From: Bacillota bacterium
Lineage (GTDB): Bacteria; Bacillota; Clostridia; Oscillospirales; Oscillospiraceae
DNA length: 64,000 bases
Reading direction: 5' to 3'
Assembly (NCBI GenBank): GCA_028719885.1
Contig: JAQYLT010000077.1
Span: forward strand, 18,334 to 82,333
Shown here: positions 1 through 11,321 of the stretch, one piece after another
Layout: every line of letters begins with the position of its first letter
How positions within the stretch are numbered: the first letter of the stretch is position 1
Position numbers and translations under genes: made by a program
Notes under the pieces: generated by a model
What the model was told of the DNA's origin: nothing
Seen by the model: only the letters and a program-made list of their open reading frames with translations
Databases searched by the model: none

Positions 1-1
1 C

Positions 2-934
2 CGGGCGCTGGAGCCGGGCAGCCAGGTGGAGGGGCAGATTGACTGGGAGCCCCGGTTCCAAAGAATGCAGCAGCACTCCGGGGAGCACATCGTCTCCGGC
101 ATTCTCCACCGGCGCTACGGCTGCAGCAACACCGGCTTCCACATGGGCCAGGAGCGCACCGTGATTGATTTTGACGGGGTGATTCCGGCCCAGGCTCTGC
201 CGGAGATTGAGGCGGAGGCCAACCGGGCGGTGTGGGCGAATCTGCCGGTGAAATGCTGGTATCCCACGCCGGAGGAGCTGCCTTCCGTGCACTACCGCAG
301 CAAAAGGGCGCTGCCCTGGCCGGTGCGGATCGTGGAATTTCCGGGGTATGACTGCTGCGCCTGCTGCGGCACCCATGTGAAAAGCACCGGGGAAATCGGT
401 ATCATCAAACTGTTCTCCGCCGTGCCTTTCCGGGGCGGCACAAGGATTGAAATGGCCTGCGGCTGTCTGGCGCTTTCTTATCTGAACCGGGTTTTGGAGT
501 CAAGCACCCAGGCCGGTCATGTGTTTTCCGTCCCGCCGGAGGAGGTGGGCGCTGCCGCCGAAGCCTTCTCTGAGCAGCTGGCCGCCCTGAAAGCCCGCAC
601 CGTGGAATTGCAGCGGCGCACTTTTGCCGCCATCGCCAAGGAATACGAAAACGCCGGGGATGTGCTCCGGTTTGAGCCCAAGCTGGACAGCACTGGTCTG
701 CGGGAGCTGTGCGACACCATTGCCCAGAGCTGCGGCGGCAGGGCGGCGGTATTCTCCGGCGAGGACGGCCAGGGCTACGGCTACTGCCTGGCAGCCCGCC
801 AGGGAGATCTGCGCCAGCTGGGCAAGGAGCTGACCGCTGCTCTGAACGGCCGGGGCGGCGGAAAGCCCAATTTCCAGCAGGGCCGGGTGGCTGCCACCCA
901 GGCGGAAATTCAGCAGTTTTTCGCCGGGAAATGA
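2..934 (+). CDS. Alanyl-tRNA editing protein, AlaX type, 5' truncated by window edge
   Basis: The reading frame is open to the left window edge, so the start lies upstream; the GTG at 26 is only an internal candidate. The visible part begins just before the tRNA second-additional-domain motif HSGEH (HxxxH) and continues to CCGTHV, which together would bind the zinc used to hydrolyse mischarged Ser- or Gly-tRNA(Ala). The C-terminal third is DHHA1-like, with the glycine-rich GGGKPNFQQGR signature shared with the C-Ala domain of alanyl-tRNA synthetase. No synthetase core is visible, and the missing N-terminal part is probably only about 80 to 100 residues, so a free-standing long AlaX protein is preferred over AlaRS itself. 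The product is cytoplasmic and acts in translation quality control. Confidence 0.85.
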   Translation, partial: RALEPGSQVEGQIDWEPRFQRMQQHSGEHIVSGILHRRYGCSNTGFHMGQERTVIDFDGVIPAQALPEIEAEANRAVWANLPVKCWYPTPEELPSVHYRSKRALPWPVRIVEFPGYDCCACCGTHVKSTGEIGIIKLFSAVPFRGGTRIEMACGCLALSYLNRVLESSTQAGHVFSVPPEEVGAAAEAFSEQLAALKARTVELQRRTFAAIAKEYENAGDVLRFEPKLDSTGLRELCDTIAQSCGGRAAVFSGEDGQGYGYCLAARQGDLRQLGKELTAALNGRGGGKPNFQQGRVAATQAEIQQFFAGK

Positions 935-963
935 TATTCCCGCGAAAAGTTCACAATTATACC

Positions 964-992
964 TATATTTTTCTTGCGCTCTGTGCTATAAT
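964..992 (+). promoter_or_regulatory. Possible secA promoter
   Basis: A perfect TATAAT lies at 987-992, 55 bases before the secA start, in an AT-rich stretch. The hexamer 17 bases upstream (TATATT) is a poor -35, so this rests mainly on the -10. Confidence 0.4.
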
Positions 993-1046
993 TTCTTAAA
1001 TTGGTTTGTTATGCCATGAATACATCCCACCGAAAAGGAGACTGAA

Positions 1047-3812
<2,766 letters not shown>

Positions 3813-3851
3813 TTTTCCATTGGATGCTGATCGGCTTTGAAACGTAAACGG

Positions 3852-4083
3852 ACAAATTGGAGTTTTCCGTAGGGCTTATGGCTGTCCCCCGCCGCGTGGT
3901 TACGGTGTTGGACAGTACCAATTTGATGATAAAACCCAAAAATTGGTACATTTCGGCGGGGGACAGCCAGGCGCCCTACGGTGTTGACGGACCATTTCCC
4001 GTTCAACGAACCATGGATGTTAACCAACATTTCGGAACGGATAAATCCGTTCCCTACGAAACATCCTGACAAATTCCAATTTG
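3852..4083. repeat. Intergenic composite repeat, locus 1 (secA-pgeF gap)
   Basis: The gap 3813-4142 holds no gene. Outer ends are AAATTGG at 3854 and its complement CAAATTCCAATTTG at 4070-4083. Inside are an inverted pair of GTAGGGC-type arms (3868-3894 and 3954-3981) and one 20-bp palindrome at 4034-4053 followed by CCCTACG. Bases 3954-4083 are identical to 52074-52203. Confidence 0.85.
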
Positions 4084-4142
4084 ACGCAATGGGATTCAAG
4101 CGGATATGCACATCCCACTATCCCCACTCTTGGAGAAACAAT

Positions 4143-4943
4143 ATGATCTTATCACAAAAAAACGGCCCGCTGGAATATCTCACCGCCCAGGGCATTTCCG
4201 CTGCCCACTGCTTCACCACCCGATTGGGCGGTGTCAGCCGGGGGCATCTGGAATCTCTGAACATCGGCACCAGCCGGGGCGACGAAGCGGAAAACGTGCT
4301 GGAAAACTACCGCCGATTGGGCAGCACCATTGGTTTTGACATTCACAATCTGGTGCTGTCCCGGCAGACCCATTCCAGCATTGTCCGCCCGGTCACGGAA
4401 AAGGACCGGGGGGCGGGGCTTTTCGCGCCCCCTTTGGAGGAATGCGACGCCCTGATCACCAACACCCCCGGTCTGGCCCTGGTGATATTCACCGCGGACT
4501 GCACCCCCATTCTCTTCTGGGACAGCGTCACCGGCGCGGTGGGCGCTGCCCACGCCGGCTGGCGGGGCACCGCCTCGGGCATTGCCGCCAGGGTGGTGGA
4601 GGCCATGGAGCGGGAATACGGCTCCAAGCCAAAGAACATTCACGCCGCCATTGGTCCAAACATCGGCAAGTGCCATTTTGAAACCGACGAAGATGTGCCC
4701 CAGGCCATGCTTTCCGCTCTGGGGCCGGAGGTGGAGGCGTGGATCTCCCGCCGGGGCAGCAAGTATTTTCTGGATTTAAAGGCCATCAACCGGCTCATTC
4801 TCAATCGCGCCGGGGTGGAGGCCGTGGAAATGAGCGACGAGTGCACCCTTTGCCAGCAGAACCGGTTCTGGTCCCACCGGGCCACCGGCGGTCTGCGGGG
4901 CTCCCAGGGGGCCATCATCGTCTGCCGGGAGGAACCGCAATGA
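4143..4943 (+). CDS. pgeF: Peptidoglycan editing factor / multicopper-oxidase-like laccase-domain protein (YfiH family)
   Basis: The 266-residue product shows the YfiH/PgeF family landmarks: FTADCTPI, HAGWRGT, IGPNIGKCHFE, and paired cysteines near the C terminus (DECTLCQQN), consistent with a metal centre formed by Cys and His. In characterised members the activity is removal of mis-incorporated L-Ser at the peptidoglycan peptide, or purine nucleoside phosphorolysis/deamination; which applies here is not visible. The frame is open back to 3981, but that extension is repeat DNA; ATG 4143 has GGAG at 4131-4134 and is the likely start. Its stop overlaps the next ATG (ATGA), so it is translationally coupled to the lipoprotein gene. 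Confidence 0.88.
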   Translation: MILSQKNGPLEYLTAQGISAAHCFTTRLGGVSRGHLESLNIGTSRGDEAENVLENYRRLGSTIGFDIHNLVLSRQTHSSIVRPVTEKDRGAGLFAPPLEECDALITNTPGLALVIFTADCTPILFWDSVTGAVGAAHAGWRGTASGIAARVVEAMEREYGSKPKNIHAAIGPNIGKCHFETDEDVPQAMLSALGPEVEAWISRRGSKYFLDLKAINRLILNRAGVEAVEMSDECTLCQQNRFWSHRATGGLRGSQGAIIVCREEPQ

Positions 4944-6544
4944 AAAAAATCTTCTGTCTGTTTTTAACCGCGGTTCTGGTCCTCGGCCTGCTGTCCGGCT
5001 GCGCCGACAACGGCTCCGGCGGCGAGTATGTGCCCACCGGCGACGCCCTGCTGATGGAGGGAGAGGAGCCGGAGGACCTGTCCCTGCTGGATGAGGAGCT
5101 CCAATCCCTGAGCCTGACCTATTTCCCGGACCGCTCCATGAATCCCCTCATCGGCGTGAACATCACCAACCGGGTGCTGTTCTCCCTGATTTACCAGGGG
5201 CTGTTCAGCGTGGACCGGGACAATAACCCCGTGCCCATCCTCTGCTCCTACTACCAGGCCACCGCCGACAACCGGAACTATACCTTTTATTTGGAGGACG
5301 GGGCCAAATTCTCCGACGGCACCCCCCTGAGCACCGCCGATGTCATCGCCACCTATGACGCCGCCAAGGCCAGCGACTACTATGGCGGCCGGTTCACCTA
5401 CATCGACTCCGTGGTGGAGGGCGAAAACAATTCCGTGGTGTTCCATCTGACCACCGCCTACGAAAACCTGCCCCTGCTTTTGGACATTCCCATTGTAAAG
5501 GTGGGCCACACCGACGATGAATATCCCATCGGCACCGGCCCCTACTGCTTCCAGAAAAACGGCGGCGCCGCCCAGCTGAGCAAGGTGCAGGACTGGTGGT
5601 GCAAGGACAGTGTGAAGCTGCCCACCAATGCGGATGTCATTACCCTGAGCGAGGCCACCTCCCAGGCCCAGGTGCGGGACGAATTTGAGTTTGCCGACCT
5701 GGATTTGGCCATTTCCAACCCCATGTCCGACTCCTACGCCGAATACCGCTGCGACTACGAGCTGTGGGAAGTGGAAAACGGCATCTTCCTGTATATCGGC
5801 TGCAACGTTCTTTGGAGCGAATTTTTCAAGGACGGGCGGAACGCGGAGCTGCGGAAGGCGCTGACCTACGCCATCGACCGGGAGACCATCATCGACTCCT
5901 ACTACCGCGGCCGGGCCCATTCCGCCACGCTGCCCACCTCCCCCGGCTCCCCCTACTACAGCGAGAGCCTGGCTTCCCGATATGAATACGATCCTTTGCG
6001 CTTTGTTTCCGCCATCCAAAATATGTATATCCCCAAGGATGACAAGGGGCAGCCCAAGAAGCTGCTGATCTTGGTCAACTGCGACGACTCCGCCCGGCTG
6101 CGGACCGCCCGGTTCCTGGCCAAGCAGCTGACGGAGCTGGGCCTGGACACCGGCACCCTGGAATACGGCGGCAGCACCAATACCACCTTCCAGCAGGTGC
6201 TCCAGGCAGGCAGCTTTGACCTGTACCTGGGCCAGACCAAGCTGTCGGCCAACTATGACCTGTCCCAGTTTTTCAAGGGCTGGGGCAACCTGGGCTGGGG
6301 GGGCATTGCCGACAACACCCTGCTGAACATGTGCAAAGAGTCCCTGGCCAACTCCGGCAACTACTACAACCTGAATAAGATGGTGGCCGACGACGGCAAG
6401 ATCATTCCGGTGCTCTTTGGCTACTATGAGGTCTACGCCGAGCGGGGCCAGCTGCTGGACCTGACCCCCTCCAGAGACAATGTGTTCTTCTACACCATGG
6501 GCAAAACCATGGAAAGCAGCCGACTGGATACGGTTTACGGCTAA
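4940..6544 (+). CDS. Peptide/nickel-type ABC transporter substrate-binding lipoprotein (SBP family 5)
   Basis: The N terminus is a lipoprotein signal: basic MKK, a hydrophobic run, and lipobox LLSGC. The mature part has family 5 solute-binding features: RSMNPL near the start, LIYQGLFSVD, and the YTFYLEDGAKFSDGTPL block, then ALTYAIDRETI in lobe II. The 534-residue length fits dipeptide/oligopeptide binding proteins. It would sit on the outer face of the membrane and pass peptides to a permease, but no permease or ATPase is nearby, so it may work with a transporter elsewhere or as a sensor. It overlaps pgeF by 4 bases and is followed 44 bases later by another lipoprotein gene. Confidence 0.88.
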   Translation: MKKIFCLFLTAVLVLGLLSGCADNGSGGEYVPTGDALLMEGEEPEDLSLLDEELQSLSLTYFPDRSMNPLIGVNITNRVLFSLIYQGLFSVDRDNNPVPILCSYYQATADNRNYTFYLEDGAKFSDGTPLSTADVIATYDAAKASDYYGGRFTYIDSVVEGENNSVVFHLTTAYENLPLLLDIPIVKVGHTDDEYPIGTGPYCFQKNGGAAQLSKVQDWWCKDSVKLPTNADVITLSEATSQAQVRDEFEFADLDLAISNPMSDSYAEYRCDYELWEVENGIFLYIGCNVLWSEFFKDGRNAELRKALTYAIDRETIIDSYYRGRAHSATLPTSPGSPYYSESLASRYEYDPLRFVSAIQNMYIPKDDKGQPKKLLILVNCDDSARLRTARFLAKQLTELGLDTGTLEYGGSTNTTFQQVLQAGSFDLYLGQTKLSANYDLSQFFKGWGNLGWGGIADNTLLNMCKESLANSGNYYNLNKMVADDGKIIPVLFGYYEVYAERGQLLDLTPSRDNVFFYTMGKTMESSRLDTVYG

Positions 6545-6588
6545 ACCTTGGGATTATGGGTTACAATACTCCCGAGGAGATGTGACCC

Positions 6589-7707
6589 ATGAAAAAAGCC
6601 TTTGCCCTGCTGCTGACCCTTTGCCTGCTGCTTTGCGGCTGCAGTGAGCTGATTCCCGCCAAGACCACAGTGGAATCCGAAAATGCCCGGCTGCCCGCCC
6701 AGGCAACGGCGGACACCCAGCCCATTGTCCTGCCCACTGCCGAACCCACCACCCAGCCGCCTACGGAGCCCCCACCCCAGTATTTCAATCCCCTGAACGG
6801 CGAACTGCTGGACGAGCCCTTTCAAAAGCGGATTTTCGCCGTGTCCATCAACAACGTCCGGGAGGCAGTGCCCCACTCCAGTGTGGGGCATGCGGATTTG
6901 TATTTTGAGACCTTTGTCAACGGCTCTATCGTCCGGGGTCTGGCCATGTTCACCGATCCCAGCGGCATGGAGGCCATCGGTCCCGTGCGAAGCAACCGAA
7001 TGGTGTTCAACGACCTGTGCCAGCACTACGACGCCATCATGGTTCACGCCGGAGCCGATCAGCGGGTGATTCAGGACTGTGCAAAGCTGGGCCTGGACAA
7101 TTTCAACATCGATGCCTGGAGCGTGATGGATTTGACCTCCTTCCGGGACAAGGAGCGCTCCAACGCCGGCTACGCCTGGGAGCACACCCTGTTTGCCATC
7201 GGCGACGGTCTGATTGAATACAGCCTGCAAAACGGGGTCCGCATGGAATCCAATCCCGAAGTGGACTATCAGCTGCGCTTCACCGACGACGGCACCCCGG
7301 CAGACGGCGCGGAGGCCACGGACATCACCATCACCATCACCGTGGATCAGTATAAAAAGGACACCCGGATGGTGTATGACCCTAGTCTTTGCAAGTATGT
7401 CTACAATCAATATAACAAGGAGATGGTGGATGAGCGCTCCGGAGAGAAGGAGGCCTTCCGCAATGTGCTGATTCTCACCGGCACCATTCCCTACGACGGT
7501 CCTTTCCAGCGGCCCGACCTGCTTCAGGGAGGCGAGGGCTGGTTCGCCTGCGGCGGAAGGGCCATTCCAATCACCTGGGGCGCCGACAGCGCGGACAGCC
7601 CTTTGTGGCTGCGAACCGCCGACGGTGAGCCCCTGGTGCTGGGCCGGGGCAACAGCTATATCGCCATCACCCAGACTGGCTCCGCCATCACCGGTATCGA
7701 AGCATAA
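6589..7707 (+). CDS. DUF3048 (YerB-like) lipoprotein
   Basis: A 372-residue protein with a lipoprotein signal ending LLLCGC, a Pro/Thr-rich linker at about residues 45-65, then a DUF3048 region containing VSINNVREAVPHSSVGHADLYFE, split here by a conserved run up to GPVRSNR, and VHAGADQRV. B. subtilis YerB is the usual comparator; its biochemical role is unknown. The gene has GAGGAG upstream of its ATG and follows the peptide-binding lipoprotein closely, so pgeF, the binding protein and this gene probably form one transcript ending at the hairpin at 7716. Confidence 0.85.
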   Translation: MKKAFALLLTLCLLLCGCSELIPAKTTVESENARLPAQATADTQPIVLPTAEPTTQPPTEPPPQYFNPLNGELLDEPFQKRIFAVSINNVREAVPHSSVGHADLYFETFVNGSIVRGLAMFTDPSGMEAIGPVRSNRMVFNDLCQHYDAIMVHAGADQRVIQDCAKLGLDNFNIDAWSVMDLTSFRDKERSNAGYAWEHTLFAIGDGLIEYSLQNGVRMESNPEVDYQLRFTDDGTPADGAEATDITITITVDQYKKDTRMVYDPSLCKYVYNQYNKEMVDERSGEKEAFRNVLILTGTIPYDGPFQRPDLLQGGEGWFACGGRAIPITWGADSADSPLWLRTADGEPLVLGRGNSYIAITQTGSAITGIEA

Positions 7708-7715
7708 TCCCCTTT

Positions 7716-7750
7716 CAGCCGCCTGGTAACAGGCGGCTGATCGCGTTTAT
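7716..7750 (+). terminator. Terminator-like hairpin after the DUF3048 gene
   Basis: CAGCCGCCTG (7716-7725), loop GTAA, CAGGCGGCTG (7730-7739): a perfect 10-bp stem nine bases after the stop. The tail ATCGCGTTTATTT is only moderately T-rich. Confidence 0.65.
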
Positions 7751-7807
7751 TTATCGAGTTGAACAAAAGAAATCTGAGAAAAAAACACCTTTTGACATTT
7801 TTTACAC

Positions 7808-7836
7808 TTTACAACCGATAGAGGTTATAGTATAAT
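7808..7836 (+). promoter_or_regulatory. gapA promoter
   Basis: TTTACA (7808-7813), a 17-base spacer and TATAAT (7831-7836), about 85 bases before the gapA start. This is a near-consensus vegetative promoter, as expected for a highly expressed glycolytic gene. Confidence 0.75.
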
Positions 7837-7920
7837 AAATCCGTGCGAGAATATCGAAAGCATTCCAATTTACTCGTAAAACGCTGTGAAAACAGTAATT
7901 TTGAAATGGAGGAAATTCCA

Positions 7921-8937
7921 ATGTCTGTTAAAGTTGCAATCAATGGTTTTGGCCGTATTGGCCGTCTGGCTTTCCGTCAGATGTTCGGCGCCGAGGGCTT
8001 CGAGGTTGTTGCCATCAATGACCTGACCTCCCCCAAGATGCTGGCTCACCTGCTGAAGTACGACTCCACCCAGGGTAACTACGCTGCTCAGGGCCATGTC
8101 GTTGAGGCTGGCGAGGACCATATCGTTGTGGACGGCAAGAAGATCACCATTTACGCCAAGGCCAACGCTGCCGAGCTGCCCTGGGGCGAGCTGGGTGTGG
8201 ACGTTGTGCTGGAGTGCACCGGCTTCTACACCTCCAAGGCCAAGGCCCAGGCTCACATCGACGCCGGCGCCAAGAAGGTCGTTATCTCCGCTCCCGCTGG
8301 CAATGACCTGCCCACCATCGTTTACAACGTCAACCACAACACCCTGACCAAGGAAGACAACATCATCTCCGCCGCTTCCTGCACCACCAACTGCCTGGCT
8401 CCCATGGCCAAGGCTCTGAATGACCTGGCCTCCATCGAGACCGGCATTATGTGCACCATCCACGCTTACACCGGCGACCAGATGATCCTGGACGGCCCCC
8501 AGCGTAAGGGCGACCTGCGCCGCAGCCGCGCCGGCGCTGTGAACATCGTTCCCAACTCCACCGGTGCTGCCAAGGCCATCGGCCTGGTTATCCCCGAGCT
8601 GAACGGCAAGCTGATCGGCGCTGCCCAGCGTGTGCCCACCCCCACCGGCTCCACCACCATCCTGAACGCTGTCTGCTCCAAGGCTGTGACCAAGGAAGAG
8701 ATCAACGCCGCCATGAAGGCTGCCGCCACCGAGTCCTTCGGCTACAATGAGGACGAGATCGTCTCCTCCGATGTCATCGGCATGCGCTTCGGCTCCCTGT
8801 TCGATGCCACTCAGACCATGGTCTGCAACCTGCCCGACGGCAAGGTTCAGGTTCAGGTTGTGTCCTGGTACGACAACGAGAACTCCTACGTTTCTCAGAT
8901 GTGCCGCACCATCAAGCACTTCGCTACCCTGCTGTAA
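7921..8937 (+). CDS. gapA: Glyceraldehyde-3-phosphate dehydrogenase, type I
   Basis: The 338-residue product has the Rossmann motif INGFGRIGR at residues 7-15, catalytic Cys154 in ASCTTNC, and HAYTGDQ plus [21 protein letters not shown], cut here for length at NIVPNSTG. Asn33-Asp34 at the end of the second strand favour NAD over NADP. It makes 1,3-bisphosphoglycerate in glycolysis. The frame is open upstream to 7843, but ATG 7921, preceded by GGAGGAAATTCCA, starts exactly at the family N terminus. Codon use is strongly biased compared with neighbours, fitting high expression. It has its own promoter and terminator, with no pgk or tpi next to it. Confidence 0.97.
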   Translation: MSVKVAINGFGRIGRLAFRQMFGAEGFEVVAINDLTSPKMLAHLLKYDSTQGNYAAQGHVVEAGEDHIVVDGKKITIYAKANAAELPWGELGVDVVLECTGFYTSKAKAQAHIDAGAKKVVISAPAGNDLPTIVYNVNHNTLTKEDNIISAASCTTNCLAPMAKALNDLASIETGIMCTIHAYTGDQMILDGPQRKGDLRRSRAGAVNIVPNSTGAAKAIGLVIPELNGKLIGAAQRVPTPTGSTTILNAVCSKAVTKEEINAAMKAAATESFGYNEDEIVSSDVIGMRFGSLFDATQTMVCNLPDGKVQVQVVSWYDNENSYVSQMCRTIKHFATLL

Positions 8938-8954
8938 TCACAGACAAAAAAATG

Positions 8955-8986
8955 ACAAGGACTGCTTCGGCAGTCCTTGTTTTTTA
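8955..8986. terminator. Bidirectional terminator between gapA and the toxin gene
   Basis: ACAAGGACTGC (8955-8965), loop TTCG, GCAGTCCTTGT (8970-8980). T-run follows on the plus strand, and on the minus strand the stem is followed by CATTTTTTTG. The last toxin codon overlaps the T-run, so it can serve both convergent genes. Confidence 0.85.
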
Positions 8987-9292
8987 TGGGTGAAATAAGA
9001 TACGCAGATAATCTGTTCTGCCATCCAGGATGCGAACCACCATAATCCAATCATCCGCAATGCGGTAAATCGCAATATGATTTTCACAAATCAGATATCT
9101 CAAATCTGTTTCGTAATCCAGTTTCGCGTTTAAGGACATTCCCAAATTCGGATGATCTTTCAATCGTCCGCACAGATTCAGGATGCTCCTTGTAATTCGC
9201 TCTGCCGCTTTGGGATTATGAAGAACCTTGCTGATGTAGGTTTTTGTCTCCTGCAAATCCCGAATTGCTTCCGGTGTATACTTCAGCTTCAT
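8984..9292 (-). CDS. Type II toxin, RelE/ParE superfamily
   Basis: A 102-residue protein with the RelE/ParE fold pattern: KLKYTPEAIRDLQETKTYI at the N terminus, then YRYLICENHIAIYRI-like strand region (residues 68-82 here read LRYLICENHIAIYRI) and a C-terminal RILDGRTDYLRILF. ParE-like members poison gyrase, RelE-like members cut ribosomal mRNA; the sequence here looks nearer to ParE but this is not decisive. Its start overlaps the antitoxin stop by 4 bases (ATGA), the normal antitoxin-first order. Confidence 0.85.
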   Translation of the reverse strand: MKLKYTPEAIRDLQETKTYISKVLHNPKAAERITRSILNLCGRLKDHPNLGMSLNAKLDYETDLRYLICENHIAIYRIADDWIMVVRILDGRTDYLRILFHP

Positions 9293-9612
9293 TCTTCCAC
9301 TCCAAGCATGCGATAGGCATCCTTTTCGTCAACCCAATCCGTTTCTGTTTGGACAGACTCCCAGCCTTTCTGAATTTCCGCCTTTAATCGAGCAGCCGCT
9401 TTTGCTTTCATATACTCTGCATTCTCCGGCGACAGCAAAAAGGGCAGCCCTGACTCATTTAAGGACTGTTGCAGGAAAATATTGACGGCATCCGTCAGCG
9501 AAAGGCCGTATCGGGCAAAAACGGCCTCCGCCTCCTGGCGAACCTGGGGATTCATTCTCATCTGAAATGTCCCGGTCTTTGGCGCTGTGGCAACATTAAT
9601 TGGATTCTCCAT
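9289..9612 (-). CDS. Antitoxin, RelB/DinJ family
   Basis: A 107-residue protein. Residues 12-45 form a ribbon-helix-helix DNA-binding domain (TGTFQMRMNPQVRQEAE, then GLSLTDAVNIFLQQ), as in DinJ/RelB; the C-terminal half would wrap the toxin. GTG at 9621 is possible, but ATG 9612 sits at correct spacing from GGTGAGGTG and is preferred. The pair has its own promoter just upstream and probably represses it. Confidence 0.87.
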   Translation of the reverse strand: MENPINVATAPKTGTFQMRMNPQVRQEAEAVFARYGLSLTDAVNIFLQQSLNESGLPFLLSPENAEYMKAKAAARLKAEIQKGWESVQTETDWVDEKDAYRMLGVEE

Positions 9613-9630
9613 TGCAATCACCTCACCTAT

Positions 9631-9659
9631 ATATTATCTCCAAGTCCTCAAAATGTCAA
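9631..9659 (-). promoter_or_regulatory. Promoter of the toxin-antitoxin operon
   Basis: On the minus strand TTGACA (9654-9659), 17 bases, TAATAT (9631-9636), ending 18 bases before the antitoxin ATG. It lies right behind the hydrogenase stop codon. Confidence 0.75.
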
Positions 9660-9669
9660 TACAATGTTA

Positions 9670-11178
9670 TTACGTCAGCTCTTCCGCCATGCCGCTGAAT
9701 TCGGATTCCAGGGGATTTTTCTTGTTGGATGCTTTCTGGGCAAACTCCACCGCCTTGGTCGCCTGGTCCAGGCTCAGCATGGTGCCGGCGCCGGCAATGC
9801 AGCCCCCGGGGCAGGCCATGCCCTCCAGCAAATAGCCATTGTACTTTCCGGCCTTGGCCATGGTCATCATCTTGCGGCAGTCCCGCAGGCCTTCCGCGTT
9901 GGCCACCTTGATCTCCATATCCGGATGCTGCTCGTGGATGATATCCACCACGGCCTGAGCCACGCCTCCCGCCACGGCAAAGCCCCGTCCGGCGGCGGTG
10001 CCCGCATTGCGGATGTCGGGATCATCCTCCAGGGCAGCAAAGTCAATCTCTTTCGCCTCAAACATGCCCTGGAGCTCTTCAAAGGTCAGCACAAAATCCA
10101 CATCGGAGCGGATATTCTCCCGGATGGCCTCCAGCTTTTTGGCAGCGCAGGGGCCCACGAACACGATTTTGGCGTCCGGCTCCTCTTTTTTCACCATACG
10201 GGCGGTGTAGACCATGGGAGTCAGGGTCATGGAGATGTTCTTGGCCTGGGCCGGGAAGAGCTTGTGCACCATGGCATGCCAGGCCGGGCAGCAGGAGGTG
10301 GCCATGAAGCTCTGATGCTCCGGCACATTCTCCACAAAGTCCCTGGCCTCCTCCACCGCGCAGATATCCGCGCCGATGGCCACCTCAACCACATGGGCGA
10401 AGCCCAGCTTTTTCAGTCCCGCTACCAGCTTGGGCACCGTCACATCCTTGCCGAACTGCCGGACAAAGGCCGGGGCCATAATGGCAATCACCTTATCCCC
10501 ATTCATGATGGAGCGGACCACCTGATAGATCTGCCCCTTGTCCACAATGGCGCCAAAGGGGCAGCTCACCAGGCACTGACCGCAGGAGACGCATTTTTCC
10601 TGGTTGATGGTGGCCCGGCCATGCTCGTCCATGCCGATGGCATCCATGCCGCAGGCTGCCTGGCAGGGCCGCTCCAGATGGATGATGGCATGATAGGAGC
10701 AGGCAGCGGCGCATTTGCCGCAGCGGATGCACTTGCTGGAATCGATGCGGCTCTTGCCGTTGACAAAGCTGATGGCATCCCGGGGGCACACCTGCTGGCA
10801 GGAGGCAGCCAGGCAGTTCTGGCAGCTCTCCGTCACCCGGTACTGATTGGTGGGGCAGGCGTGACAGGCGTAGGGAATGATGTTAATCAGCGGCGGTTCA
10901 TAGTACTGCTGGGCGATGGCGGCATGGTCCATGCCCTCGGTAATCAGGCTGCGGGTCTGGACGCTGCGGACGGAAAGCCCCATGGCCAGCCGCACCCGCT
11001 CCCCGGCGATGGCCCGCTCCAGGAAGATGGATTCCCGGTGCAGGGGCTGGTCCCCGGGGACGATGACAAAGGGCAGATCCTCTGCCATGGTGTAGTCCTG
11101 CCCGGAATAGGCAAGCCTTGCCACCTCAGTAAATACTTTTTTTCGGATATCGGTAATCAGCGACGGAATTCCCCGCAT
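9670..11178 (-). CDS. [FeFe] hydrogenase, monomeric group B type
   Basis: The 502-residue product has N-terminal Cys clusters (CHACP, CQNCLAASCQQVCP) and two ferredoxin-type motifs (CIRCGKCAAACS, CVSCGQCLVSCP), then the H-cluster signatures: L1 TSCCPAW, L2 variant GPCAAKK where classical enzymes have MPCxxK, and L3 EGMACPGGCIAGAG. The GPC form of L2 and the short N-terminal Cys region match group B hydrogenases of anaerobes. It would reduce protons or oxidise H2 with ferredoxin in the cytoplasm. No hydE, hydF or hydG maturation gene is present in the window. It has its own strong promoter and stands alone. Confidence 0.9.
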   Translation of the reverse strand: MRGIPSLITDIRKKVFTEVARLAYSGQDYTMAEDLPFVIVPGDQPLHRESIFLERAIAGERVRLAMGLSVRSVQTRSLITEGMDHAAIAQQYYEPPLINIIPYACHACPTNQYRVTESCQNCLAASCQQVCPRDAISFVNGKSRIDSSKCIRCGKCAAACSYHAIIHLERPCQAACGMDAIGMDEHGRATINQEKCVSCGQCLVSCPFGAIVDKGQIYQVVRSIMNGDKVIAIMAPAFVRQFGKDVTVPKLVAGLKKLGFAHVVEVAIGADICAVEEARDFVENVPEHQSFMATSCCPAWHAMVHKLFPAQAKNISMTLTPMVYTARMVKKEEPDAKIVFVGPCAAKKLEAIRENIRSDVDFVLTFEELQGMFEAKEIDFAALEDDPDIRNAGTAAGRGFAVAGGVAQAVVDIIHEQHPDMEIKVANAEGLRDCRKMMTMAKAGKYNGYLLEGMACPGGCIAGAGTMLSLDQATKAVEFAQKASNKKNPLESEFSGMAEELT

Positions 11179-11207
11179 CGTTGCCCCTCCTTATTTCTTT
11201 TTTCTCC

Positions 11208-11236
11208 ATTGTACCAAACTGAAAGCCCGGGGTCAA
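11208..11236 (-). promoter_or_regulatory. Hydrogenase promoter
   Basis: Minus strand TTGACC (11231-11236), 17-base spacer, TACAAT (11208-11213), with AAGGAGG 20 bases further on before ATG 11178. Confidence 0.75.
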
Positions 11237-11321
11237 GGACGAAACCGGCTCAAATCTGGACAATCCGGCCAAGCATGACGGAAGCCCCGGGCGCATACAC
11301 TCCACCAGAATGGAGGGGTGA

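Noticed and set aside
7837..7920. Riboswitch or attenuator in the gapA leader
   Set aside because: The 80-base leader has no stable paired structure or known motif.
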